A stretch of 64,000 nucleotides of DNA from Solidesulfovibrio alcoholivorans DSM 5433 (GTDB lineage Bacteria > Desulfobacterota > Desulfovibrionia > Desulfovibrionales > Desulfovibrionaceae), in the NCBI RefSeq assembly GCF_000702665.1, contig NZ_JNJA01000007.1, positions 1-64,000 of the forward strand. Direction: 5' to 3'. The position numbers and the translations under genes were made by a program. Below the pieces are notes generated by a model. The model saw nothing but the letters and a program-made list of their open reading frames with translations, ran no database searches and was not told the DNA's origin. Of this stretch, positions 55,168 to 64,000 are shown one piece after another. How positions within the stretch are numbered: position 1 is the stretch's first letter; the number at the start of each line of letters is the position of its first letter.

Positions 55168-55489
55168 AGAATGGATTCCACGCAATAAACCCAAACAAAA
55201 GAACGTAAACTTTATTCTCTTTCCCTTAACAAACTAATTCCTCTCCAGAACTATCTTCCCCTCTTCCAATCACGACACATTGAACTCGTCACTGGGCTGA
55301 ACTCGCAGTTGGTCCAGCTTTGTCGAAGGCAGAAAGCTAATGCTAAATAATACGGATAAGTCAAAAACGCAAGAAAACTCGTATTTGAAAAAGTACAGCA
55401 TTCCAGGAGGAAACTTACCAGCCCTGCCCTACCCGACGCTCCAGGACCAGGGACAGAGCGAGTTCAGGGACGGTGACACTTGTCACGGG
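55168..55489. other. Intergenic stretch
   Basis: No supported gene. GC-rich fragments with ccaggaccagggac-type short palindromes; the run-up to repeat R2 copy e. Confidence 0.4.
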
Positions 55490-56154
55490 ACTTAAAAATC
55501 GCAAAGTCCTGCGATCCGACACCGTCGTTTTCGATCCGAAATGTCATCCAGCCCGACACATCTGCTGAAAATCAAAAGTTCCAGTAAACTGGACTTTTTA
55601 AAAGTCGCCAATGTCGTAGTTTTTCTCTCAGCAAAAAGCTGAAGCCTTTCCCTCGGGGGATTTTGGGGCTTGGGCTTCTCCTCGCCCCCCCCTCCCACGC
55701 TCTCTACCGGTCCCGTCCTGGGGTTTTTCCAGTCATCCCCTTGGTTAGGCTTCCCCATGTGCCCAAATCCCAGGAAATCGCGTCCTACACCCAACGTCCG
55801 ATTTTCAAAGGGTTTGTCCAGTCCAAAATTATATTCAACTGGACATATGTCGGAAAAGACACGTCTTCAATGCAGGAAGCTGCATATTACCGCAACTAGA
55901 GAAGATAGCACTTTGGACTCGTATGTGCAACGCCTTTTACTAAAACATTTATCTTGAAAAAGTTTTGTATCAGAGGTAAAAAGCAAACAAAGTCAAGCTC
56001 CTAACAGAGTGCCCAAGTGACATGCAAGAGCAAATACTCATTTTGCACTAACCAAAGTGTCTTTTCTCAAGCATAGCGACAACTCGGGATGCTTCATCGA
56101 AAGAAATAGTACGGTCGCTCACCCTGCAATTCGGAAACCTGACGGGGGAAATTG
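55490..56154 (+). repeat. Repeat R2 copy e and duplicated leader of unit 2
   Basis: Begins with cgcaaagtcctgcg, then gctgaaaatcaaaagttcc, agtaaactggactttttaaa, tagtttttctctcagcaaaa, the GC-rich tail, and from about 55850 the same leader as unit 1 (aatgcaggaagctgca, ctttggactcgtatgtgcaa). The similarity with 47340-48017 continues straight into cheW. Confidence 0.7.
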
Positions 56155-56664
56155 ATGAAAGAACAGACAGATAGCTGCGATGACCAGTACTTAACTTTTA
56201 CCTTAGAAAAAGGGTTATACGCCTTAAGTATCAATCATGTAAGAGAAGTTCTTGAGTATGTGACCATTACCAGAATGCCGAGGACTCCGGACTATATCTG
56301 TGGGGTTATCAATTTAAGAGGTCACGCAGTACCAGTAGTCGACCTCAAAGTAAAGTTCGGCCTTGGGCAAACTGAAAAAACTATCAACACTTGTATTATA
56401 ATAACGGAAGTTAATTTTGAAGGTGATCAAACTGTTTTCGGAATTCTTTCTGATTCTGTCCGAGAAGTTTATGAAATGGATGAAGGACAAATCGAACCAC
56501 CGCCCAATATGGGCACTGCCATACGAAAAGATTTTATTGTCGGGATGGGTCGGTCAGACGAAGTATTTATCATAATTTTGGACATCAACAAAGTTTTCAG
56601 CTCACAAGAGTTAGCCAGCGTTTTTGATGCTATGGATGACAATGAGGCTGCCATAGCTCTTTAA
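56155..56664 (+). CDS. cheW: CheW chemotaxis adaptor 3
   Basis: A 169 aa CheW nearly identical to that at 48018 (differences such as SDEVFIII for SDDVFIII and a few at the ends). Start ATG 56155 aligns with the other copy; TTG 56152 is an unnecessary alternative. First gene of unit 2 (cheW, receptor, hairpin, S2b, hybrid kinase). Confidence 0.95.
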   Translation: MKEQTDSCDDQYLTFTLEKGLYALSINHVREVLEYVTITRMPRTPDYICGVINLRGHAVPVVDLKVKFGLGQTEKTINTCIIITEVNFEGDQTVFGILSDSVREVYEMDEGQIEPPPNMGTAIRKDFIVGMGRSDEVFIIILDINKVFSSQELASVFDAMDDNEAAIAL

Positions 56665-56732
56665 TTATTCTAACGAAATTGACCGTCGCCACTTCATTTT
56701 GAACTGACCAAAAAACTAATCGGGAGGATAGG

Positions 56733-58739
56733 ATGCGAAATCTTAAACTTGGAATAAAGATTGGCATTGGCTTTGGCATCCTTATATTGATTGCATGCTC
56801 TCTCGGTGGAATGGCCATGTTTAATATGACCACAGTCGAACATAATGCAAAAAAATTATCTGACGAGTATGTCCCCGAAGTAGCTATCGCGAACAATGTA
56901 GAACGCTCTTCGTTTTTGACGATGTATGCATGGCGTGGTTACAGTCTATCTGAAGAAATAGCGTACCTCGACGAGGGAAAAAAAGAACTTTTCCAAGTCC
57001 AGAAATACTTATCGGAAGCAAAAAACCACGCTGATAAATTCCAAAACTTGGTAAAACTGAGAGAAAACGTGGCATTGGCTCAAAGCAAAGTTAATGAGTA
57101 TTCGAAACTTGCCGATCAAACCGTTGCCCAAATTCAAGCCCTAGATAAAGACAGAAAAATTCTCGACACATCTGCAACTGCCTATATCAAAAATGCTTAC
57201 GAATTCTTGAAAAACCAAGAGGATGCGCTAGCCAAAGATATTGCTAGTGGAGTTTCTCAAGATAAGCTGAAAGAAAGGTCGAGCAAGATTTCGATGATCA
57301 ACGACGTAATTGACATTGGAAACGACACTCGAATTTCCGTTTGGAAAGCTCAAGCACTTAGAGAGCCTAAAGTACTTGAAGCAGCAATGAGCAACTTCCC
57401 AAAAATTGAAGACTTGTTGTCGAAAATAAAAACCATAACCTTTAATGAAATAAACATCAGGCAACTTGCCGCCATATCTGAATCTGCTCAAACTTACAAA
57501 GCTGCGATGACCGGTCTCTTGGCCAACTGGAATGAATTGCAAAAAATCAACGTTAAAAGGACAGAAATCGGCCAAGCAGTTTTAAGTGCTGCCGCTCAGA
57601 CCTCCCTTGCAGGTATGGATCAAACCAGTGAAATTTCGAAAGAAGCAGTCACCAGCCTTGGAACTGCTTCTACAACCATGGTTGTAGGACTTTCCATCGC
57701 CCTCCTCCTCGGAATTATTGTTTCAGTTGTTTTAACTAAAGCAATTACAGGGCCAGTGCAAAAGGGTGTTCAGTTCGCTGAAGCCATGTCCAACGGTGAT
57801 TTCACCAAAACCCTCGAGATAGACCAAAAAGATGAAATTGGTATTTTGGCAGCATCACTTAACACGATGGTTGTAAAATTGCGTGAAGTTGTTGCTGAAA
57901 TTCAATCTGCCTCAGAAAACGTCGCTTCAGGTTCGGAAGAGTTGTCTGCCTCAGCGCAAAGCATGTCACAAGGGGCAACAGAACAAGCGGCAAGTGTTGA
58001 GGAAATCTCTTCATCTATGGAAGAGATGTCATCCAACATTCGACAAAATGCAAAAAATGCTCAGCAAACACAGTCGATTGCAGTTAAAGCAGCACAGGAC
58101 GCTCAAGAAGGTGGAAAAGCTGTCATTTCAGCTGTGACTGCAATGAAGAACATCGCTGAAAAAATTTCCATCATCGAAGAGATTGCGCGACAAACCAACC
58201 TGCTCGCTCTAAACGCTGCAATTGAGGCAGCCAGAGCCGGTGAGCACGGAAAAGGATTTGCTGTTGTAGCAGCTGAAGTCAGGAAATTAGCTGAACGGAG
58301 TGGTACGGCCGCATCGGAAATTTCTGAACTTTCTTCTTCCAGCGTTTCGATAGCGGAAAAAGCTGGTGACATGTTAACCAAGATGGTACCAGATATTCAG
58401 AGAACAGCTGATCTTGTCCAGGAGATTGCTGCTTCAAGTACAGAACAAAACTCTGGCGCCGAACAGATCAATAAGGCTATTACACAACTTGACCAAGTTG
58501 TTCAGCAAAATGCCTCAGCTTCGGAAGAAATGGCTTCGACTTCTGAAGAGCTTTCGAGTCAAGCAGAACAACTTCAAAGCACAATTGAATTTTTTCAGGT
58601 AGGTAATTCTTTAAGACAACGGAGAAATCTTGTTAAAGCTTTACCTACCAGTCACTCCAGAAGGTCTAATATCCACAAACAAACATTGACAGCCAAAATT
58701 GATCTCGACACGGACGACAACGATTTTGAAAAATTCTAG
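56733..58739 (+). CDS. Methyl-accepting chemotaxis protein, unit 2
   Basis: A 668 aa paralogue of the 48595 receptor with the same layout: TM1 8-30 ([20 protein letters not shown]), helical sensor 35-305, TM2 308-335, HAMP, and signalling tip near 486. The sensor shows many substitutions relative to unit 1 while 57550-57873 is nearly unchanged. Ribosome binding site cgggagg. The tail is TDDNDFEKF. Ligand unknown; sensor divergence suggests a different or altered specificity. Confidence 0.93.
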   Translation: MRNLKLGIKIGIGFGILILIACSLGGMAMFNMTTVEHNAKKLSDEYVPEVAIANNVERSSFLTMYAWRGYSLSEEIAYLDEGKKELFQVQKYLSEAKNHADKFQNLVKLRENVALAQSKVNEYSKLADQTVAQIQALDKDRKILDTSATAYIKNAYEFLKNQEDALAKDIASGVSQDKLKERSSKISMINDVIDIGNDTRISVWKAQALREPKVLEAAMSNFPKIEDLLSKIKTITFNEINIRQLAAISESAQTYKAAMTGLLANWNELQKINVKRTEIGQAVLSAAAQTSLAGMDQTSEISKEAVTSLGTASTTMVVGLSIALLLGIIVSVVLTKAITGPVQKGVQFAEAMSNGDFTKTLEIDQKDEIGILAASLNTMVVKLREVVAEIQSASENVASGSEELSASAQSMSQGATEQAASVEEISSSMEEMSSNIRQNAKNAQQTQSIAVKAAQDAQEGGKAVISAVTAMKNIAEKISIIEEIARQTNLLALNAAIEAARAGEHGKGFAVVAAEVRKLAERSGTAASEISELSSSSVSIAEKAGDMLTKMVPDIQRTADLVQEIAASSTEQNSGAEQINKAITQLDQVVQQNASASEEMASTSEELSSQAEQLQSTIEFFQVGNSLRQRRNLVKALPTSHSRRSNIHKQTLTAKIDLDTDDNDFEKF

Positions 58740-58749
58740 CAATTCCACT

Positions 58750-58780
58750 GAGGGGGTGGAGGATATGCCTCCACCTCCTC
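58750..58780 (+). promoter_or_regulatory. Hairpin between receptor and S2b
   Basis: GAGGGGGTGGAGG-atatg-CCTCCACCTCCTC, strong stem followed by TTCG. Equivalent to the hairpin at 50617. Confidence 0.65.
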
Positions 58781-58826
58781 TTCGAATACATATGGCTAGT
58801 AATTTAAATTCATGAAGAGTAGGCAA

Positions 58827-59174
58827 ATGAAAATTTGCAAAATTATGGAGACTAATCCAACTCTCATAGAAAACATCCGTTCGGTCGGATTCAAACTTTT
58901 AGGCACACCAGAAGATCGAACCCCAATAAACATAAGCTACCTAGCCATCTATCTGATAAATATAATCATAATATACGAGCCAAAGCTCTACAAAGCTTAT
59001 AATCAAATCGGGAAAGAAAACATTCTTATCGCCTTATATAGCACTGAAATTCTTCTTAAAGACATTGAAACAAATTTTTTGCGCAGCAAATACACTCAAG
59101 TAGCACAAGATCTCGCCAGCTTTCTGATAAACCTGTCAGCCAGTGCCTACAATCGCACACGAAGTCTATGCTAG
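58827..59174 (+). CDS. Chemoreceptor-linked small protein S2b
   Basis: A 115 aa helical protein, MKICKIMETNPTLIENIRSV, with FKLLGTPEDRTPINISYLAI, YNQIGKENILIALYSTEILL. Same length as S2a when started at ATG 58827 (a further ATG at 58812 is open). Strong conservation of the YN.(A/I)GKENI.I.LY.(S/T)E.LL centre between the copies suggests a maintained function. Confidence 0.75.
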   Translation: MKICKIMETNPTLIENIRSVGFKLLGTPEDRTPINISYLAIYLINIIIIYEPKLYKAYNQIGKENILIALYSTEILLKDIETNFLRSKYTQVAQDLASFLINLSASAYNRTRSLC

Positions 59175-59271
59175 CGCAACACAAGCAAACTTTGACTTAA
59201 AAAAATTAAATAGACTGTACCACGACCACAGCAACATCAAATTACACAAAAAAAACTAACAGGCTATCAAT

Positions 59272-62040
59272 ATGAAAAATAAGAATACAAACAGCAAACT
59301 CTTAAAGGAACTTACCAAAGCAAAAAAAGAACTCGCACGTGCGCATATTAAATCCAACCTATGTGAAAAATTAAAAGATGAGCGTGAAATAGTTGTTCAA
59401 CTTTTTAGACTCATTGGTTCAATGAATTCTTTCCGGGAAGTGATGTCCGAAATTACTGGTTTGATGAAGAGTTGGTCAGACTGCGAAGCTGTCGGCATCC
59501 GATTACGTGAAGGTGATGACTACCCTTACTTTGAAACCAGTGGATTTCCGGCGAAATTCATCTCCCTCGAAAATTCTCTATGCGCTACGAATAATCAGGG
59601 TGAACTTATTACAGATACTTTAGGAAACCCTGTTTTAGAATGTATGTGCGGAAACATTATACAGGGTAGGTTTGATCCTTCGTTGCCGTTTTTTACTGAG
59701 CATGGAAGTTTCTGGACTAACAGTACAACTCTCCTCCTTGCATCAACCAGTGCTGCTGACCGTCAAGCACGAACACGCAACCGCTGTCACGGTGAAGGAT
59801 ATGAATCTGTTGCTCTGGTCCCTCTCCGCCATGGAAATGTAACTCTAGGTCTCCTCCAGTTTAATGATCCTCGAAAAGATAGATTTGATCTAGATCGTAT
59901 CCGATTGTTCGAAAGGTTAGCAGAAAACATAGCTTTTTATATCACACATTTTAAAGCAATTGAAGACCTTCGCGTGGGAGAAGCGGCTCTACGTCATAGC
60001 GAGGAAAAGTTTAGAACTCTTTTTCAATCCATGATTGAAGGAGTTGCTTTACATGAAATAATCCGCAACGATTCAGGGCAAGCTGTAGACTACCGCATAC
60101 TTGACGTTAACCCTCAATTTCAAAAATATACGGGGATTGATCCAAATATTGCCGTAGGCGCATTAGCGTCACAAATATACGGAACAGACCAACCACCGTA
60201 TTTAGATATTTATGCTAAAGCCACTGACACAGGAGACCCTATTCGGTTCGAAACATTTTACCCCCCTCTTAATAAAACTTTTGTTATATCGGCATTTTCA
60301 CTGGAACACGACAGATTTGCAACTGTATTTGAAGATATTACTGCTCGAAAGAAACACGAGGAATCCATATTTAAAAATCAAAAAGCATTCAAATCATTGT
60401 ATCGTATCAATCAGATGGACGAAGACTTTTCAGAAAATGAAATTATACAAACTGTTGTCGACATTGCAACAGAACTTACAAACTCAGAAGGAGGATATTT
60501 ACATTTAATAAATGAGAATAGTCAAACATTAAAGCTTACAGCATGGTCTTCTGAAGTTTTAAGAACGTGTACTGCCGTTAAAGACGACCACTACCCTGTG
60601 TCTCATGCAGGTCTTTGGCTTGAATCCTTCAGACAGCAAAAGCCTGTAATTCACAACGACTTCCCTAATGAGGAACGAAAAAAAGGGTATCCACCTGGGC
60701 ACTTTGTAATCAATAGACATCTTTCGGTACCAATATTTGATGGGGACAGGATCGTTGCTGTTGCTGGCGTGGGAAACAAGAAAGAACCTTATAATGACAA
60801 TGATTCTGATCAATTACAGCTATTCATGGTCGAAATGTGGAAGGTCCTACAAAAACGAAACATGCAAGAGGAACTCAAAAGAAGTAGAGACCAAGCCGAC
60901 GCCGCCAACAAAGCAAAATCTGAATTTCTCGCCAATATGAGTCACGAGATCAGAACACCTCTGAACGGCATCATGGGAATGTTGCAATTACTTGAATCAA
61001 CAAACCTGGATGTAGAACAGAGAGAATACATTGACATGGCCCTGACTTCGAGCAAAAATTTAAATCGCTTGATTTCTGATATTTTAGACTTGTCCAGGAT
61101 TGAACAAAGCGGTATTGGCCTAGAAATTCATGGATTTAGCATCAATAAAATCATCAATGATGTCATTAGCACATTCATCACAGAATTAAACTCTAAGCAG
61201 ATACAACTTTCAACTCACATTGATGACTCAATCCCCAAAATCATCTATGGCGATTCAGGAAGATTAAGACAAATAATATTTAATATTTTTGGAAATTCAG
61301 TTAAATTTACTCATTCTGGACAGGTATCAATATCAATCGAATCCTTAACAAGAGCGAGCACTATTTACTTATTTATTGAAATATCTGACACTGGGATTGG
61401 CATACCTGAGGACAAAATAGATGTAATTTTTACTCCATTCACACAGGCAGATGGATCTATAACTCGCAAATATGGAGGTGTTGGCCTAGGCCTTTCAATC
61501 GTCAAAAAACTACTCATAGCAATGGAGGGAAGTATCACTATTGAGAACAATGAAAAAGCAGGGGCTAAAACATGTATCTCTCTGCCCTTCAGCACAAATG
61601 AACCGCCAATAGTTGAAGATTTGCACCGACACATCGGAAACACGAAAGAAACCTTTTCAAATGAACAAATACTAATTGTCGAGGACGACAAAATAAATCA
61701 ATTAGCAATATCTAGCTTTGTTCAAAGAATTGGCCATACCCCTACATGCGCAAACGATGGACTTGAAGCATTAGACATATTAAAATCAAAAAAAATAGAT
61801 TTGATACTTATGGATATACAAATGCCCAACCTAGACGGCATACAAACAACTAAAACAATTAGGAGTTCGAAAGATACATATTCTACACTACCAATTATCG
61901 CACTTACAGCTCATGCGATGCCCGGAGACAAAGAAAACTTCTTAGCCAATGGGATGAACAGTTATTTGTCAAAACCGATCAATTTTGAAGAGCTAAAGCA
62001 AGCAATCAATCAAATATTAAGCAATGAACGAACTATCTAA
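59272..62040 (+). CDS. Cytoplasmic GAF-PAS-GAF hybrid histidine kinase
   Basis: A 922 aa soluble kinase without membrane segments. N-terminal coiled region, then a GAF domain about 45-225 with several Cys/His ([32 protein letters not shown]) that could bind a metal or cofactor; PAS about 240-360 ([20 protein letters not shown]); second GAF about 385-535 ([20 protein letters not shown]); HisKA with [17 protein letters not shown] (His near 558); HATPase_c with [10 protein letters not shown] and GVGLGLS; receiver 800-915 with [13 protein letters not shown] (Asp near 847) and LSKP. It takes the place of the heme-type kinase in unit 2, sharing its kinase half. Confidence 0.92.
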   Translation: MKNKNTNSKLLKELTKAKKELARAHIKSNLCEKLKDEREIVVQLFRLIGSMNSFREVMSEITGLMKSWSDCEAVGIRLREGDDYPYFETSGFPAKFISLENSLCATNNQGELITDTLGNPVLECMCGNIIQGRFDPSLPFFTEHGSFWTNSTTLLLASTSAADRQARTRNRCHGEGYESVALVPLRHGNVTLGLLQFNDPRKDRFDLDRIRLFERLAENIAFYITHFKAIEDLRVGEAALRHSEEKFRTLFQSMIEGVALHEIIRNDSGQAVDYRILDVNPQFQKYTGIDPNIAVGALASQIYGTDQPPYLDIYAKATDTGDPIRFETFYPPLNKTFVISAFSLEHDRFATVFEDITARKKHEESIFKNQKAFKSLYRINQMDEDFSENEIIQTVVDIATELTNSEGGYLHLINENSQTLKLTAWSSEVLRTCTAVKDDHYPVSHAGLWLESFRQQKPVIHNDFPNEERKKGYPPGHFVINRHLSVPIFDGDRIVAVAGVGNKKEPYNDNDSDQLQLFMVEMWKVLQKRNMQEELKRSRDQADAANKAKSEFLANMSHEIRTPLNGIMGMLQLLESTNLDVEQREYIDMALTSSKNLNRLISDILDLSRIEQSGIGLEIHGFSINKIINDVISTFITELNSKQIQLSTHIDDSIPKIIYGDSGRLRQIIFNIFGNSVKFTHSGQVSISIESLTRASTIYLFIEISDTGIGIPEDKIDVIFTPFTQADGSITRKYGGVGLGLSIVKKLLIAMEGSITIENNEKAGAKTCISLPFSTNEPPIVEDLHRHIGNTKETFSNEQILIVEDDKINQLAISSFVQRIGHTPTCANDGLEALDILKSKKIDLILMDIQMPNLDGIQTTKTIRSSKDTYSTLPIIALTAHAMPGDKENFLANGMNSYLSKPINFEELKQAINQILSNERTI

Positions 62041-62063
62041 TCCACCACACCAGGGATTAGTCT

Positions 62064-62339
62064 ATGCAAGAACTTTCTTTCGACCCACTTCACTATTTAC
62101 GCGAAATGTGTAACTGCGAACCACACCTAGATAGCTCTAGCAATATCCAGCTAGACTTCAAGAATGGCTGCGGCTTAGAGCAAATAATGAATGCACAAAC
62201 AATCGTTCGACAGTACAGATTCAAACTAACAAGACAGCTAATGCAACAAATCTCCATCGCAACCCAGCCACTATACTCAAAAAAATGTCTCAACCTTAAT
62301 ACGGAGCAAAACAAAACTACAGACAATTTTGCAGCTTAA
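62064..62339 (+). CDS. Small protein downstream of kinase, unknown
   Basis: A 91 aa protein, MQELSFDPLHYLREMCNCEP, with three Cys and a basic central helix (RQYRFKLTRQLMQQI). 23 bases after the kinase stop, with ccaggg upstream, so probably co-transcribed. No family recognised; a signalling partner role is a guess. Confidence 0.6.
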   Translation: MQELSFDPLHYLREMCNCEPHLDSSSNIQLDFKNGCGLEQIMNAQTIVRQYRFKLTRQLMQQISIATQPLYSKKCLNLNTEQNKTTDNFAA

Positions 62340-62341
62340 CT

Positions 62342-62617
62342 CTATTCCTTACGACAAGCCAAACGATTCTTGGTCCCCTTCCTCCAGATAATTTTAAAGT
62401 CAATATGAACATGCTCCGAGTTTTCAGTTGCTTTATCAAAACATTGCTTTGCAACCGACATTACCTGATCCCATTCACCTTCAATACATGCAGACATCGC
62501 ACCGAGCTGATAAGGCAATCCAGATGATTTTATTATTTCAATTGTCTCCGAGACAAAACGACTAATCTTATCTTTCCTGTCAAGCGGGATCAAAGAAAAC
62601 TCAAGCATAATTGGCAT
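62342..62617 (-). CDS. MTH1187/YkoF-type thiamine-binding protein
   Basis: A 91 aa ferredoxin-like-fold protein. It has the family order MLEFSLIPLDRKDKISRFVS, SSGLPYQLGAMSACIEGEWD and VHIDFKIIWRKG. Members bind thiamine or related molecules as tetramers. Good ribosome binding site (aaggaagg on the minus strand). It lies tail-to-tail with the preceding plus-strand gene, and downstream of the amphi-Trp gene across a hairpin. Confidence 0.82.
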   Translation of the reverse strand: MPIMLEFSLIPLDRKDKISRFVSETIEIIKSSGLPYQLGAMSACIEGEWDQVMSVAKQCFDKATENSEHVHIDFKIIWRKGTKNRLACRKE

Positions 62618-62664
62618 ACATGACCTTCCTTCTTTTTTTTAAAGGAAATTCAATAACTCTGTAG

Positions 62665-62699
62665 GCCCACGCCAACCCATTTTCCTGGACGACGTGGGC
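62665..62699 (-). terminator. CCCACG/CGTGGG hairpin
   Basis: GCCCACG...CGTGGGC between the amphi-Trp and thiamine-binding genes; fourth member of this hairpin family. Confidence 0.55.
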
Positions 62700-62722
62700 T
62701 TCACAATCAAATCAATCCTTAA

Positions 62723-63034
62723 CTAGCTAATTTCGCTAGACGCAGACTCTTCTACAGCAGGAATTGCTGCAGGCTCCTCTGTCGCAGGAACATCAGTAGT
62801 AAAACTTGTCTTACCAGGTTCCCATTTAATAGCGATTTTGAGCTTACCCTTACCCTTACCCTGTGAAGCTTGCATAGAAAGGTCAACAACACCCCAAGGG
62901 ATTAAAGACAAAGCATTATCTTTGCTACTGATTGTAATACATCCCGATCTTAATCCAACGGCAATCCCTTCAAAAATCTTCGCAGCATCTTCCTTAAGGA
63001 GTTCTTCTTCTCGTGAAAACTTGTACTTTTCCAT
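62723..63034 (-). CDS. Amphi-Trp domain protein
   Basis: A 103 aa small protein, MEKYKFSREEELLKEDAAKI then FEGIAVGLRSGCITI..., ending the domain with KGKLKIAIKWEPG, the order of the amphi-Trp domain. A Glu/Ala/Pro/Ser-rich tail of ~25 residues follows. Start at 63034 is set by gtgggaag upstream; longer starts up to 63079 are less likely. The role of the domain is unknown. Confidence 0.78.
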   Translation of the reverse strand: MEKYKFSREEELLKEDAAKIFEGIAVGLRSGCITISSKDNALSLIPWGVVDLSMQASQGKGKGKLKIAIKWEPGKTSFTTDVPATEEPAAIPAVEESASSEIS

Positions 63035-63079
63035 GATGTCTTCCCACATGTTAGTAGTTGAACGAAAAAGCAAACACAC

Positions 63080-63310
63080 CTACCCAAGTCTCAAGATATA
63101 ATACTTCTTAGCTGCAACAAAATTCTCTATCTCTTTGTACCGTGGAGATATTAGCTTTGTTTCACTCTCGATAGGAAAAGAAGTCCTCAGAAATCTTATT
63201 TTTCCAATCTCCTCTAGTAATCCTCCCGGGACATAGGAGAAGTCTTCTTTTCCTCTTGTAAAGATATACAACTTGGCATCTGATTTGCTTTTATGGATTG
63301 CGAACGGCAC
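63080..63310 (-). CDS. YcgL-domain protein
   Basis: A 76 aa protein with the YcgL pattern: AKLYIFTRGKEDFSYVPGGL, a central beta segment and AAKKYYILRLG at the end. Function of the family is unknown. It follows the 63314 gene by three bases, so the two form an operon. Confidence 0.7.
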   Translation of the reverse strand: MPFAIHKSKSDAKLYIFTRGKEDFSYVPGGLLEEIGKIRFLRTSFPIESETKLISPRYKEIENFVAAKKYYILRLG

Positions 63311-63313
63311 GAA

Positions 63314-63535
63314 TTAGTCCTCTTCAAGCTTGCCAAACAACGAATCAACCAATATATTAGCATCTGCGTGTAATCTCAAATCGTTAAACACTTCTGGTGG
63401 TAGCGAGCATATCTTATTTCCAAACTCTTCCCTTGATAGCTTCATTTTTTTCCATGGTTTTAACGCATCATAAGATTTTCGAGAGACTCCAAGAATTGCC
63501 CAAGGCTTTTCTTTCTCAAACTTTTCCTTCAACAT
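63314..63535 (-). CDS. Small conserved-looking protein, unknown
   Basis: A 73 aa basic protein, MLKEKFEKEKPWAILGVSRK, with a Lys/Trp-rich centre (YDALKPWKKMKLSREEFG). No domain recognised. First gene of a two-gene minus-strand operon with the YcgL gene. Confidence 0.6.
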   Translation of the reverse strand: MLKEKFEKEKPWAILGVSRKSYDALKPWKKMKLSREEFGNKICSLPPEVFNDLRLHADANILVDSLFGKLEED

Positions 63536-63568
63536 ACATCCTCAACGGCCAAAGCTTGTGCAAATTTT

Positions 63569-64000
63569 GGTTCTTCGACGTTTCAAATGGAATTCATTGA
63601 GCAAGAAAGTCGGTGATTGGGGCTGCGATCAGGTAGATCATGGTGATGAAGTTCGTGACGTTTCGGTAGCCTCTGGCCCGGGCGCGAGCGGCCTGGAAGA
63701 GACCGTTTAGGCCTTCGAGGCGAGCGTTGGTGTGCCAGGAGCACCAACGGAAGAGGATGCGGTCAAGGTGCTTCTTGTATGTCTTTAAAGCCTTGGCGAC
63801 TGGTTTGAGCAGAGGCTCGCCAGCGATCAACTCACTGGCATGGTTAAGAAAGTTTGTAGACCTCCATTGGGCCGCTTGGCTTGTTTCGGCTCGTCGAATC
63901 CATCGTAGTTGCTCTTTGACACGATAAGCGATGCCTGTGGCAAATGCTTCGCGCTCAAGTTCCTGCAATGCTTCAGCTTGAGTCTGAGTCTTAGCCGTCT
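63569..64000 (-). mobile_element. End of an ISL3-family insertion sequence (runs off window)
   Basis: The left end GGTTCTTCGACGTTTCAAAT (63569 onward) fits ISL3 terminal repeats beginning GGTTCTT. The transposase C-terminus ends 25 bases inside. GC-rich compared with the neighbouring genes. The other end is outside the window. Confidence 0.75.
63594..64000 (-). CDS. ISL3-family transposase, C-terminal part
   Basis: Partial: the frame is open to the window edge (about 135 codons). Contains HASELIAGEPLLKPVAKALK, WHTNARLEGLNGLFQAARAR with the catalytic Glu of the ISL3 DDE group, and RGYRNVTNFITMIYLIAAPI. No disruption is visible in the part seen. Confidence 0.88.
   Translation of the reverse strand, partial: TAKTQTQAEALQELEREAFATGIAYRVKEQLRWIRRAETSQAAQWRSTNFLNHASELIAGEPLLKPVAKALKTYKKHLDRILFRWCSWHTNARLEGLNGLFQAARARARGYRNVTNFITMIYLIAAPITDFLAQ

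Noticed and set aside
1..64000. CRISPR array
   Set aside because: No regularly spaced identical short repeats were seen; all repeats found are dispersed or inverted.

Overview
The window looks like accessory DNA from a motile, Desulfovibrio-like Desulfobacterota bacterium. This is inferred from the flagellin termini, the NIT/HBM chemoreceptors, the heme-type sensor kinase and the DUF488, MucR, YcgL and amphi-Trp genes; no rRNA or housekeeping locus is present to settle it. Most of the window is AT-rich. Two GC-rich transposons (IS21-type and IS256-type) and some GC-rich intergenic patches stand out, so this reads as an island built by repeated insertion and duplication.

Layout. 1-6800: a half tRNA-Val-like repeat, a flagellin with a small downstream partner, a DUF488 gene, a MucR regulator, a small paralogous gene, a second flagellin (minus strand) carrying a LamG-like domain, and a divergent XRE regulator. 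6860-16890 ('element A'): an unknown gene coupled to a TGT/DpdA-like TIM-barrel gene, a ColE2-type replication protein, an apparently ORF-less group II intron, an AbrB-like regulator, two tyrosine recombinases, small Cys-containing genes (one frameshifted) and a DUF4268 gene. 17140-22400: second tRNA-half repeat, NIT chemoreceptor with a small companion, a lone receiver protein and intergenic repeats. 22360-34910 ('element B'): DUF6573, a protein made of two internal repeats, an AAA+ activator-like protein without a normal GAFTGA loop, a second copy of the unknown+TGT-like pair, an HTH protein, a DUF927 ATPase, an IS21-type insertion and two more small Cys-type genes. 35500-62340: a sensory island with a hybrid kinase, third tRNA-half repeat, IS256-type element with target duplication, HBM-PAS chemoreceptor with CheW, second NIT chemoreceptor, two near-duplicate CheW-receptor-small protein-hybrid kinase units, and a NIT-GGDEF diguanylate cyclase between them. 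62340-64000: minus-strand thiamine-binding (MTH1187), amphi-Trp and YcgL genes and the end of an ISL3-type transposon.

How the genes fit together. The sensory genes would feed CheA/CheY proteins encoded elsewhere: five chemoreceptors, three CheW adaptors, three hybrid kinases, one receiver and one c-di-GMP synthase. Four of the five receptors are followed by a GC-rich hairpin and then a 112-115 aa protein of one apparent family, a recurring receptor-hairpin-small protein unit I do not recognise. Elements A and B look like two diverged versions of one plasmid-like integrative element: both have the unknown+TGT-like pair, an HTH of the same type and the small Cys genes ended by related terminators.

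The best candidates for something undescribed are the duplicated two-gene TGT-like module, the receptor-linked small-protein family and the LamG flagellin. Function for each is inferred from sequence reading alone.
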